From Bacillus glycinifermentans (GTDB lineage Bacteria > Bacillota > Bacilli > Bacillales > Bacillaceae), in contig NZ_LECW02000082.1 of the NCBI RefSeq assembly GCF_001042475.2, positions 36,455 to 100,454 of the forward strand: DNA of 64,000 nucleotides, read 5' to 3'. Position 1 is the first letter of the stretch. Each line of letters opens with the position of its first letter. The translations under genes and the position numbers were made by a program. Shown here piece after piece: positions 57,129 through 64,000 of this stretch. The notes beneath the pieces are model-generated. The model was not told the DNA's origin and ran no database searches. It saw only the letters and a program-made list of their open reading frames with translations.

Positions 57129-57809
57129 ATGCCTAGGAAATACACCAAAGAAGAGCTAATTGAGATGCTAAAGTCTAGAGCAGAGGAACTTGGCCGCTCT
57201 CCTAGACAGAGGGAAGTTAAACAATATTCAACTATAGTTAATCATTTCGGTACTTTTAATAATGGACTTGAAGCGGCCAGGTTAATTCCGAACAAAGACT
57301 ATACCAAAGAAGAACTGATTGAAATATTACAACAAAGATCTAAAGAACTTGGCCGTTCTCCTAAAAAGGAAGAAGTAAAACAAGACCAAACTATCAGAAG
57401 GAATTTCGGCAGTTTTAATAAGGGACTTGAAGCGGCTGGGTTAACTCCGGGAAAACGAAGAGAGTATACCGAAGAAGAACTGATCGATATTCTACAGAAT
57501 AAAGCTAAAGAGTTGGGTCGTCCTCCGAAGAAGAGAGAAGTTAGACAATGGTCAGCCATAGTAAAGCATTTTGGCAGTTTTAATAAAGGATTAGAAGCCG
57601 CTGGGTTAACTCCAAGAAAACGAAGAGAGTATACCGAAGAAGAGCTGATCCATATTCTACAGGAGAAAGCAAAAGAGCTCGGTCGTTCTCCCAAACAGAT
57701 GGAAGTTAAACAATGGTCAACCATTGTGAAGCGTTTTGGCAATTTTAATAAGGGACTCATAGCGGCAGGATTAGCTCCTAATCATAAAGGAAGAAAACCA
57801 AAAAACTGA
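57129..57809 (+). CDS. HNH_repeat array protein B (four units)
   Basis: 226 residues consisting only of four ~55-residue units (starting near 5, 58, 113 and 168) with no other domain. Unit pattern: YTKEELIxxLxxxAxELGRxP, a variable part, then FGxFNxGLxAAxLxP. Variable triplets between GRxP and FGxF are RQR-YST-VNH, KKE-DQT-RRN, KKR-WSA-VKH and KQM-WST-VKR. Each unit likely folds as a small helical DNA-binding module. The leader GAAGGTGAGTTAAAC is nearly identical to that of array C, suggesting duplication. Confidence 0.82.
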   Translation: MPRKYTKEELIEMLKSRAEELGRSPRQREVKQYSTIVNHFGTFNNGLEAARLIPNKDYTKEELIEILQQRSKELGRSPKKEEVKQDQTIRRNFGSFNKGLEAAGLTPGKRREYTEEELIDILQNKAKELGRPPKKREVRQWSAIVKHFGSFNKGLEAAGLTPRKRREYTEEELIHILQEKAKELGRSPKQMEVKQWSTIVKRFGNFNKGLIAAGLAPNHKGRKPKN

Positions 57810-57845
57810 AATAACTAATAAGCGCCGTTAGAAGGTGAGTTAAAC

Positions 57846-58754
57846 ATGGCTCGGAAATATACCAAAGAAGAGTTGATTGAGATGCTAAAGTCTAGAGCAG
57901 AGGAACTTGGCCGTTCCCCTAAACAAAAAGAAGTTAAGCAATTCCAAACCATAGTAAAGCGTTTTGGGAGCTTTAATAAAGGATTAGAAGCGGCAGGGTT
58001 AACACCAAATAAAAAAAGAAGAAAGAAATATACAGAAGCAGAACTGATTGAAATATTACAGCAAAGAGCCGAGGAACTTGGTCGATCTCCCAAAAAGCGG
58101 GAAATTAAACAATTCCAAACTATAGTTAATCATTTCGGTACCTTTAATAAGGGTCTTGAAGCGGCGGGATTAACTCCGAGAAGGCGGAGAGATTATACAA
58201 AAGAAGAACTCATTGAGATGCTAAAGGCTAAAGCAAATGAACTTGGCCGCTCCCCTAAAAGGCGGGAAGTAAAGCAAGTAGGGGCTATAACAAAAAATTT
58301 TGGGAGTTTTAACAAAGCGCTAGAAGTCGCCGGATTGAAAACGGAAGAACGAAAGGTGTATACAAACGAGGAACTTATCGAGATTTTACAGAAAAAGGCC
58401 CAAGAGATTGGCAGAGCACCAAAGGCAGAGGAAGTTAAACAATGGAACACCATATCGAAGCATTTCGGCAGTTTTAATAAAGGACTCATAGCGGCGGGGT
58501 TAACTCCGAATATTGAACATTCAAGAACAAGAACAAACCCCTATACTAAACAAGAACTGATCGAGATCTTACAGAAAAAGGCCGAAGAGATTGGCCGAGT
58601 ACCTAAACAGAAGGAAGTTGAACAGCGGTCAACCATAAGAAAGCGTTTCGGCAGTTTTAATAAAGGGTTAGAAGCGGCGGGGTTGACACCGAATAATAAA
58701 AGAAAGAACAAAAGTCTAAATCTTAAGTTAGAGATGGGGGAGAAAATTGTCTAG
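57846..58754 (+). CDS. HNH_repeat array protein C (five units)
   Basis: 302 residues with five units (near 5, 63, 118, 173, 233) and a short basic tail. Variable triplets: KQK-FQT-VKR, KKR-FQT-VNH, KRR-VGA-TKN, KAE-WNT-SKH, KQK-RST-RKR. Framework YTKEELIE…LGR and FGSFNKGLEAAGLTP is constant. Its last codons overlap the TTG start of the coiled-coil gene, so the two proteins are translationally coupled and may form a complex. Confidence 0.84.
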   Translation: MARKYTKEELIEMLKSRAEELGRSPKQKEVKQFQTIVKRFGSFNKGLEAAGLTPNKKRRKKYTEAELIEILQQRAEELGRSPKKREIKQFQTIVNHFGTFNKGLEAAGLTPRRRRDYTKEELIEMLKAKANELGRSPKRREVKQVGAITKNFGSFNKALEVAGLKTEERKVYTNEELIEILQKKAQEIGRAPKAEEVKQWNTISKHFGSFNKGLIAAGLTPNIEHSRTRTNPYTKQELIEILQKKAEEIGRVPKQKEVEQRSTIRKRFGSFNKGLEAAGLTPNNKRKNKSLNLKLEMGEKIV

Positions 58755-60180
58755 AACCATTAAATCAGCATTTCCATCGTCTCCTTATAGAAAAAATAAG
58801 GCCAAACAAGGAGCTCTAGGTATAGAGCAAAAGAAAGAAAAACAACAGGTCATTAAGGAGAGAGTTAAACAAATAATGGAGGGGAAGGATTTTGAATCGA
58901 ATGATGACAATAGAAACGGCCATGATTCAAATTATAAAGACCTCTATAAGGATGCTAAGAAGAGCTTAAAGAATGCCGAAAAAAAGATTCAAAATCAATC
59001 TAACGAGATAATCAATCTTAATGCGGAAGTTAAGTCAAAAGATGATGAGATTTCTAAATTAAAAAGGACTATACATGAGATGAATTTATCTCATAATGAA
59101 ATGAAAAATGACCTTAAAGAAATGCAATTGGCTAAAACAGATCTTGAAAGAACATTACAAAATGAAATTGATGAATTAAAGCTGAAATTAAAAGAAGCAA
59201 ACAAAATAATTGAACATAGAAATATAGTTTTAAAGAGAATCGAAAGACAAAATGTAAATCTTAAAAATCGTTGTCAAAACCTTGTACGTCTATATAAAAA
59301 GTCGGAACAGAAGATGGAAACTCTTAAAATCGATTTAGAAAATATGAAAATAGGCATTACTATAAGGAATGACCAGATTAAAAACCTTACCGATAGCTTG
59401 AGTGTCAAAGAGCGAGAAATAAGTGAATGGAGAACATTCGGAGAGGAATATTCCATTTTAAATCCTGAATTTATTATACAGACGTTCATTGAATATTTAA
59501 ATGATTCAAATGTAAACAGATACGAGATGGCTTTTGATCTTACAAGAAAAATAAAACAAATACAACGGCTTCGGAATATTTCTCAAGAGAAGGAAATGAA
59601 AAATGATTTATATTATGAAAATCGATTATTTGGAACTGTAGTTATAGAAGATGACATTTGTAAATTCGTTGATATTAACGGTGTAGAATACAAAGTGGAC
59701 AGAAATGATTATTTAATCTTTAAATACAAAAACGGATCAGCGGTAGCCGCCGTTCCAATTTCAGAGTCGAAGGTAAAGATCATTTTCACTTACAAGAGTA
59801 AGTTTGAAAAAGAGTTTAGAAAAGAAGTCGATATATCCCGTAGCACTAACAGAAAGACAATAGACAAGGAAGTTTACTACCATATTGGTGATTTTAGTGT
59901 GTTGATCGTTTCTTCGAGAAATGGAGTGAAATATAGGGACAGGCTTAGAAAACACGGCTTGAAAGCTGACTGTGTAGAAGGATTCGAGAAAGAAAAACGT
60001 ACAAAAGAGCTGATGGAAAAGGCGGATGTAGTTATATTATGTATTGATAGCTTATCTCATGCGTTCAGCAATTTTGCAAAAGAGCAAAATGATCCTAAAT
60101 ATCAGTATATCTATAATCATAATGAAGACAAGATTGTATCAAGGGTCATTTATGTAAAGCATGAATTGGGTTTAGGATGA
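58747..60180 (+). CDS. coiled-coil protein with DUF2325-like C-terminus
   Basis: 477 residues, TTG start (GGGGGAG upstream) within the end of array C. Basic N-terminus, long coiled coil (~65-225), a beta-rich middle domain (~285-365), and a C-terminal domain (~383-477) with FSVLIVSSRNGVKYRDRLRKHG, ADVVILCIDSLSHAFSNFAKEQ, that fits the DUF2325 pattern (a Rossmann-like domain with D-x-x-SH). No nuclease signature is seen. It could bridge or multimerise DNA-bound array proteins. Confidence 0.62.
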   Translation: MSRTIKSAFPSSPYRKNKAKQGALGIEQKKEKQQVIKERVKQIMEGKDFESNDDNRNGHDSNYKDLYKDAKKSLKNAEKKIQNQSNEIINLNAEVKSKDDEISKLKRTIHEMNLSHNEMKNDLKEMQLAKTDLERTLQNEIDELKLKLKEANKIIEHRNIVLKRIERQNVNLKNRCQNLVRLYKKSEQKMETLKIDLENMKIGITIRNDQIKNLTDSLSVKEREISEWRTFGEEYSILNPEFIIQTFIEYLNDSNVNRYEMAFDLTRKIKQIQRLRNISQEKEMKNDLYYENRLFGTVVIEDDICKFVDINGVEYKVDRNDYLIFKYKNGSAVAAVPISESKVKIIFTYKSKFEKEFRKEVDISRSTNRKTIDKEVYYHIGDFSVLIVSSRNGVKYRDRLRKHGLKADCVEGFEKEKRTKELMEKADVVILCIDSLSHAFSNFAKEQNDPKYQYIYNHNEDKIVSRVIYVKHELGLG

Positions 60181-60191
60181 GTGAGTAGAAG

Positions 60192-60474
60192 ATGAAAAAA
60201 TGGTTAGAGGATTCACTAAGAAGATCCCATTAAACGGGCTCTTAGAGCGGCCAAGTTAACATCGAATAGAGAACACCAAAAACCAATTTACACAAAAGAG
60301 CAACTCATTAATATCCTACGGCAGAAAGCAAAGGAACTTGGCCGATCTCCTAAACGTAAGGAAGTTAAACAATTCCAAACCATAGTGAAACAGTTTGGAA
60401 GTTTTAGAGAAGGGCTTAAAGAAGCAGGTCTTCCTCTAAACCGCAGAGGGAGAAAATCGAATGTGTTCTGTTAA
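60192..60474 (+). pseudogene. broken HNH_repeat gene
   Basis: The ATG frame stops after 13 codons; a second frame holds the end of one unit (RALRAAKLTSN) and a complete unit (YTKEQLINILRQKAKELGRSP … FGSFREGLKEAGLPLN) with a basic tail. Variable triplets KRK-FQT-VKQ. Confidence 0.65.
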
Positions 60475-60833
60475 AAGCTAGTCCATTTAATAGACACCTT
60501 GATTTATCACTGCAAGAATGAAATTTTTGTCTGATTTTGTAGAATTGAAAGACAATTCGAAAATTATACACATATTTACAACTGATTCAATGATGCTTGT
60601 GACACTATGGAGCAAAAAAAAATAGACCTCCCTTGAGCCGTTAAACTTCTAGGGAGATCCATGTATTTACACCTTCGGAGCCAGCTCTTTGACGAGCCTG
60701 CTTTGTGTTCGATGACTCGACTGTTGCAACAGTCCTGTCTTATAGATAAAGCGTAATGATTACTCTTACTTTTGCTAATCTCACTGTTATTTTAACCTAG
60801 ACTAAGACTAAAATCGATTTCAACATAGTTGTT
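60475..60833. other. non-coding stretch with RNA candidate
   Basis: Holds RNA copy 4 (60624-60742). The remainder is AT-rich; no gene supported. Confidence 0.5.
60624..60742 (+). ncRNA. structured RNA candidate, copy 4 of 4
   Basis: TAGACCTCCCTTGAG…CTAGGGAGATCC 5' stem, GAGCCTGCTTTGTG block and GACTCGACTGTTGCAACAGTCCTGTC 3' hairpin. The terminator is less perfect than in copies 1 and 2 but is still hairpin-like. It lies 43 kb from copy 1. Confidence 0.58.
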
Positions 60834-61457
60834 TTATTGCAAAACATTAATCTGAATATCCGGAATATCTGTTTCACCAAATAATGAGCCATCTTCATCC
60901 ATAGATGTAGTAAAACTAATGTTATACACGTTTTGAGAGTGAGGTGGCAATGACAGCTTTTCTGGTTTAAATTCCGATCGATCGTTATTGCTATTTGGAT
61001 AAACGTAGATGCGCTCTGCATTTTTTCCGTAATTGTTCACCTTAATAGAGCAATCCATGTTTAACTGGTCATCCATTGTTTCGTATTCACAAGTGCTTTT
61101 GTTTTTGATATACTCAACAGCTTCTAAACCAGTTGTATTTCGCTTCACAATAAACATCGCTTGCTCAGTAGCGAATGGATAAAGAACAGCAAACAAAGCT
61201 CCGAATAGAATAAGTTTTAATTTGATGTGAGTTATCTTACTATAATGGCTTGCTGTAAGAAGAAATCCTGTAATAGTCATAATAAAGGCACCAATAACAC
61301 TATAATGAAGACCTGATGAATCGTCATAACTCCAAGCCGGTAATCCTATAAAACGAAGTATCATATCACCAGCAGATTGGTTTTGATAGTGATTAACTCC
61401 AAATATTAAGCCAATGACAACAAGACCTATCCCTATAATCCCTTTATACCTCTTCAT
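60834..61457 (-). CDS. membrane protein with extracytoplasmic domain
   Basis: 207 residues. Three hydrophobic helices (~5-22, ~50-68, ~80-100) followed by a ~100-residue be-ta-rich domain with two Cys (STCEYET, MDCSIKV) and an Ig-like feel (KVNNYGKNAERIYVYP). AAGGGAGGG before the ATG. No family recognised. Confidence 0.58.
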   Translation of the reverse strand: MKRYKGIIGIGLVVIGLIFGVNHYQNQSAGDMILRFIGLPAWSYDDSSGLHYSVIGAFIMTITGFLLTASHYSKITHIKLKLILFGALFAVLYPFATEQAMFIVKRNTTGLEAVEYIKNKSTCEYETMDDQLNMDCSIKVNNYGKNAERIYVYPNSNNDRSEFKPEKLSLPPHSQNVYNISFTTSMDEDGSLFGETDIPDIQINVLQ

Positions 61458-61597
61458 ATTTCCCTCCCTTTTTCCTTAACACCATCTTTTTTATTTTACT
61501 TTTCTGGATATTGAATTTTCAATAATCTCTTTTGTCCTAAAACGACAAGTATACTGTTTAAAATGAGTAGATTAAAATTTTAAACTTCATCATTTAT

Positions 61598-61687
61598 CTA
61601 ATCCACATAGTTGTTTAAACACATTAACTGATAATGGAACCTCTCCAAGTCTTCCGTGTCAAAATAAAACTCCTGATCTTTATTCAT
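61598..61687 (-). CDS. possible 29-residue peptide
   Basis: MNKDQEFYFDTEDLERFHYQ… with AGGGAAG upstream. Acidic. It lies alone in the 61458-61941 stretch, which otherwise holds only AT-rich promoter-like sequence. Confidence 0.35.
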   Translation of the reverse strand: MNKDQEFYFDTEDLERFHYQLMCLNNYVD

Positions 61688-61941
61688 TTCTTTACTTCCC
61701 TGTCTGAGTATTTAAGTGATTTTCAGGCTCCTTTCTTCCCCTATATTTTGCTTATTCTTCTTTCCGCTTCCAAAAGAACTTTGATTTAAGATTGAACTAT
61801 CCTTCTTTTTTCTAAAATGAGTAATTGATGGATAAAATAATACATAAAGAGAGCCTATCCTTCCTCTAAGTATGATATGCCATATTAATTGAAACTTGTG
61901 TATAATAAGAACAAACGTTCCTTTTGTGGTGGGAGATTATG

Positions 61942-62304
61942 ATGGCTAATATTAGGGCTAATATTTCTGATGAACACATTGAAGCTATTCACAACAAGAT
62001 TGTTATTGACCTCTGTATTCATGCTTTAGAAGGGAAAATTGAAAAAGCACTGAAAGCTCAACAAGAGGAGCAGATCGATCTCTACAAATTAAAATTAAAG
62101 GAATTGTTAACTGAAAGGAAAGAGCTTAACTCTTACCTAAGACAGCGGAAAACTAAAATTCAAGAGGTCATCATTTGTGATGATATGTTTGTTGAATACC
62201 CCTATTACCTGAAAACAAAGGAAGGCGGAATCAAACAAGGGACTATGAGATACTGGAAGGCTGCATTAAAATTACACATGAAGAATAAATTGAACGGATG
62301 TTAA
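61942..62304 (+). CDS. helical hypothetical protein
   Basis: 120 residues from ATG 61942 (GGTGGGAG upstream; the ATG three bases earlier is too close). Long helices (HALEGKIEKALKAQQEEQIDLYKLKLKELLTERKELNSYLRQ) then a short beta/aromatic end (EYPYYLKTKEGGIKQG). No family recognised. Bidirectional terminator follows. Confidence 0.55.
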   Translation: MANIRANISDEHIEAIHNKIVIDLCIHALEGKIEKALKAQQEEQIDLYKLKLKELLTERKELNSYLRQRKTKIQEVIICDDMFVEYPYYLKTKEGGIKQGTMRYWKAALKLHMKNKLNGC

Positions 62305-62316
62305 GAGGCTTGTATA

Positions 62317-62352
62317 AAAATAGCCCCGATTTTAACTTATCAGGGCTATTTC
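62317..62352. terminator. bidirectional terminator
   Basis: AAATAGCCCCGAT-TTTAACTT-ATCAGGGCTATTT. Confidence 0.78.
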
Positions 62353-62625
62353 TTTCGTATCCGCTCCCACTTTTGATCTTTTTTTGGGGCTTCATAAATC
62401 TTTAATCCTGCCGCTTCTAAAGCTTTATTCCAGCTTCCGAATCTAAATTGCATTGTGGTAGCCTGTTGAACCTCTTTGTGTCTCGGGGAGCAACTTGGAA
62501 GAACACCTCGTTCTCGTGAAATTAAGCAGACAGGCACCATAAAAAAACGTTTCGGAAGCTTTAACAAAGGACTTGAAGCGGCTGAACTAACTCCAAACAA
62601 ACGAGGACGAAAAACAAGATATTGA
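62346..62625. pseudogene. two half HNH_repeats joined head to head
   Basis: On the minus strand 62489-62346 encodes the second half of a unit (SPRHKEVQQATTMQFRFGSWNKALEAAGL and a basic tail to a stop). On the plus strand 62491-62625 encodes another second half (LGRTPRSREIKQTGTIKKRFGSFNKGLEAAELTPN, tail, stop). Both lose homology at the GRxP position around 62490. The first 34 bases of the plus half are identical to 56931-56964 in array A. Neither half has a start codon. Confidence 0.72.
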
Positions 62626-62638
62626 AGGGAGACTGCTT

Positions 62639-62884
62639 ATGAAGGAGCAAACTTTCTTGGATTTTGGAAAGAGGAGCCTCACCAAAGAGGACGAACAGAG
62701 ACTAAAGAGTGAATTAAACGATTATTTTAAGAAGAGAAAAGAGCGCATATATGCATCCAAAAGAAAGAAACTCTTAAACACAGCTTCTAAAATCAACTTT
62801 GTTCCGGGGCATGCACCTGACTTTGACAAGATGAGTAATGAACGTATTAAAAGTCTTATAAAAATAGCAGAAATCGATAAGTAA
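62639..62884 (+). CDS. small basic hypothetical protein
   Basis: 81 residues, GAAGGGAG upstream. Starts MKEQTFLDFGKRSLTKEDEQ; Lys/Arg-rich helices and a C-terminal MSNERIKSLIKIAEIDK. No family recognised. Terminator at 62907-62931. Confidence 0.5.
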   Translation: MKEQTFLDFGKRSLTKEDEQRLKSELNDYFKKRKERIYASKRKKLLNTASKINFVPGHAPDFDKMSNERIKSLIKIAEIDK

Positions 62885-62906
62885 TACTGCTACAAATAAG
62901 TTGGCC

Positions 62907-62931
62907 AAGAGCACCTGAAAAGGTGCTTTTT
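62907..62931 (+). terminator. intrinsic terminator
   Basis: AAGAGCACCT-GAAA-AGGTGCTTTTT. Confidence 0.8.
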
Positions 62932-62984
62932 GTGTATAATAGACTCAATTGATAGTAAAAAATAGCATCGGAGGAAAGTCATAA

Positions 62985-63446
62985 ATGGGGATGTTGCCGA
63001 ATGATGTATCTTTAACCGAGTTTAAAAATCAAATGAAGAGAAAAGAATATCCTGATGAACTAAATGAAGTACAGTTTAAAAACATGTCTGATAATAGACT
63101 GTATCTAAAATCAATGAGTTTAAGGGAAGAACTCGGCATAGATGATGAACTATGGGAAAGTTCAGGAATACAATTGCATTTAGGATCTATTTTGGCCGAA
63201 ATGACTGCTATCGCTAAAAGACTTAGTATTATAGACAAAAAAGCAACATTTACAAGAAAAAAAGAGTTTTTAGATTCAGATAAGATGTTACAGGACTTAT
63301 TTGTTTGGGATATTGCACGTCTTCATTATGACAATAAAAAGAGTGTAGAAAGAATAAAAGAGTTAAAAAAGCTGACTCATGAGCTTAAACAAGAGTATAG
63401 CAAGCAGAACCCAAAAGGAAGGAAGAAAAATACAAATCCCAAGTAA
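62985..63446 (+). CDS. helical hypothetical protein
   Basis: 153 residues, GGAGGAAAG upstream and a TATAAT at 62935-62940. Mostly helical and charged (LGSILAEMTAIAKRLSIIDKKATF, ERIKELKKLTHELKQEYSKQ) with a basic Pro/Lys tail. No family recognised. Ends 24 bases before array D, so may share its transcript. Confidence 0.52.
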   Translation: MGMLPNDVSLTEFKNQMKRKEYPDELNEVQFKNMSDNRLYLKSMSLREELGIDDELWESSGIQLHLGSILAEMTAIAKRLSIIDKKATFTRKKEFLDSDKMLQDLFVWDIARLHYDNKKSVERIKELKKLTHELKQEYSKQNPKGRKKNTNPK

Positions 63447-63470
63447 GTTAGAATAGTGGGGAAGAAAAAC

Positions 63471-63998
63471 ATGGCTGGGAGATATACCAAAGAAGAACTT
63501 ATTGAGATTTTACAACAAAAGAGCAAAGAACTAGGGCGCTCTCCAAAATATAAAGAAGTTAAGGAGAAAAAAGCAGTAGTTCATCATTTTGGAACCTTTA
63601 TTAATGGGCTCGAAGCGGCAGGATTAAAGCCATCTACTAGATACACAAAAGAAGAGCTCATTGAAATTATTCAAAAGCGGACTGAGGAATTAGGAAGAAC
63701 GCCTAAAAGGACGGAATTAAAACAAGCCGGTTCAATAATCAATCACTTCGGGAGTTTTAATAAGGGGCTTGCGGCCGCTGGGCTAACGCCGGGACAGCGG
63801 AGCCCCTATAAAAATGGGCTTGAAGCGACAGGATTATCTTCTATTAGTAATGCTTACACAAAAGAAGAGCTTATTGAGATTCTTAAACAACAAGCCGCAG
63901 AACTTGGCCGTTCACCTAGATTCGCTGAGGTTAAACAGGTTCAATCTATTATCAAACAATTTGGGAGTTTTAATAATGCATTCTATTTAGCCCCCTAA
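63471..63998 (+). CDS. HNH_repeat array protein D (about three units)
   Basis: 175 residues from ATG 63471 (GTGGGGAAG upstream; the start MAGRYTKEE matches MARKYTKEE of arrays A and C). Two full units (variable KYK-KAV-VHH and KRT-AGS-INH), then a stray end fragment (SPYKNGLEATGL), then a third unit that ends early: FGSFNNAFYLAP stop. The truncation lies within two bases of the window edge, so array rearrangement just beyond is possible. Confidence 0.75.
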   Translation: MAGRYTKEELIEILQQKSKELGRSPKYKEVKEKKAVVHHFGTFINGLEAAGLKPSTRYTKEELIEIIQKRTEELGRTPKRTELKQAGSIINHFGSFNKGLAAAGLTPGQRSPYKNGLEATGLSSISNAYTKEELIEILKQQAAELGRSPRFAEVKQVQSIIKQFGSFNNAFYLAP

Positions 63999-64000
63999 TG

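Noticed and set aside
57299..58489. Long minus-strand frames opposite the arrays
   Set aside because: They are codon-bias shadows of the repeated plus-strand genes, with Ser/Leu-rich repeats and no RBS.
56555..63998. Homing endonuclease genes
   Set aside because: The repeats resemble those that accompany HNH enzymes, but no HNH or other nuclease motif was found in any array or in the coiled-coil protein.

Overview
The window reads as part of a large low-copy Bacillus plasmid (B. subtilis group or a close relative), possibly with phage-like modules. Evidence is direct: an iteron-bearing origin next to a Rep_3-type initiator (4.7-7.1 kb), a Rap-Phr pair with a ComA-like box, a NucA/NucB nuclease, a YolD-like gene under a LexA-box promoter, a SigO/RsoA/YvrJ-like set, Glu-endopeptidase-like protease, and AGGAGG-type ribosome binding sites with many TTG/GTG starts. 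No partition, conjugation or phage structural genes are recognised.

Layout. 0.2-3.7 kb: a lactococcin-972-type bacteriocin operon (precursor, two FtsX-like membrane proteins, ABC ATPase). 3.7-7.2 kb: a basic protein, a SEC-C protein, the replication origin and rep. 7.2-17 kb: sparse accessory DNA with secreted proteins (lipoprotein plus V8-like protease, a duplicated-domain secreted protein), a CoiA-like protein, and IS200/IS605 material, mostly decayed. 17-53.6 kb: more than twenty short, mostly unrecognised genes organised as cassettes. Each cassette begins with a nearly identical promoter (TTGACWAAAAGTATA, 17-base spacer, TATAAT) and usually follows a hairpin terminator. Recognisable cargo includes Rap-Phr, NucB-like nuclease, YolD, RadC-like protein, a putative ADP-ribosyltransferase, a Dam-like methylase, an FtsK-gamma-like winged helix, an EssB-like membrane protein, and a MazF-like toxin-antitoxin pair. 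Many cassette genes are frameshifted.

45.7-49.1 kb holds a two-part sigma factor (SigO/RsoA-like) facing a YvrJ-like gene, then a cysteine-rich cluster: a 51-residue six-cysteine peptide, a tRNA-Cys gene and a phospholipase-A2-like protein in the same orientation, opposite a glutaredoxin-like protein and another Cys-rich peptide.

53.4-64 kb is the most unusual region. A tyrosine recombinase is divergent from a compact operon that encodes two DNA-binding regulators, three proteins made only of tandem ~55-residue 'homing-endonuclease-associated repeat'-like (HNH_repeat) units, and a coiled-coil protein with a DUF2325-like C-terminus. More copies, fragments and an inverted head-to-head junction of the same repeat lie around it. 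Substitutions between repeats cluster in the stretch that should hold the DNA-contacting helices. My leading hypothesis is a modular, recombination-diversified DNA-binding system. A four-copy structured RNA family (16.8, 28.1, 28.2 and 60.6 kb) is a second candidate novelty. All functions are inferred from motifs by eye; no database search was possible.
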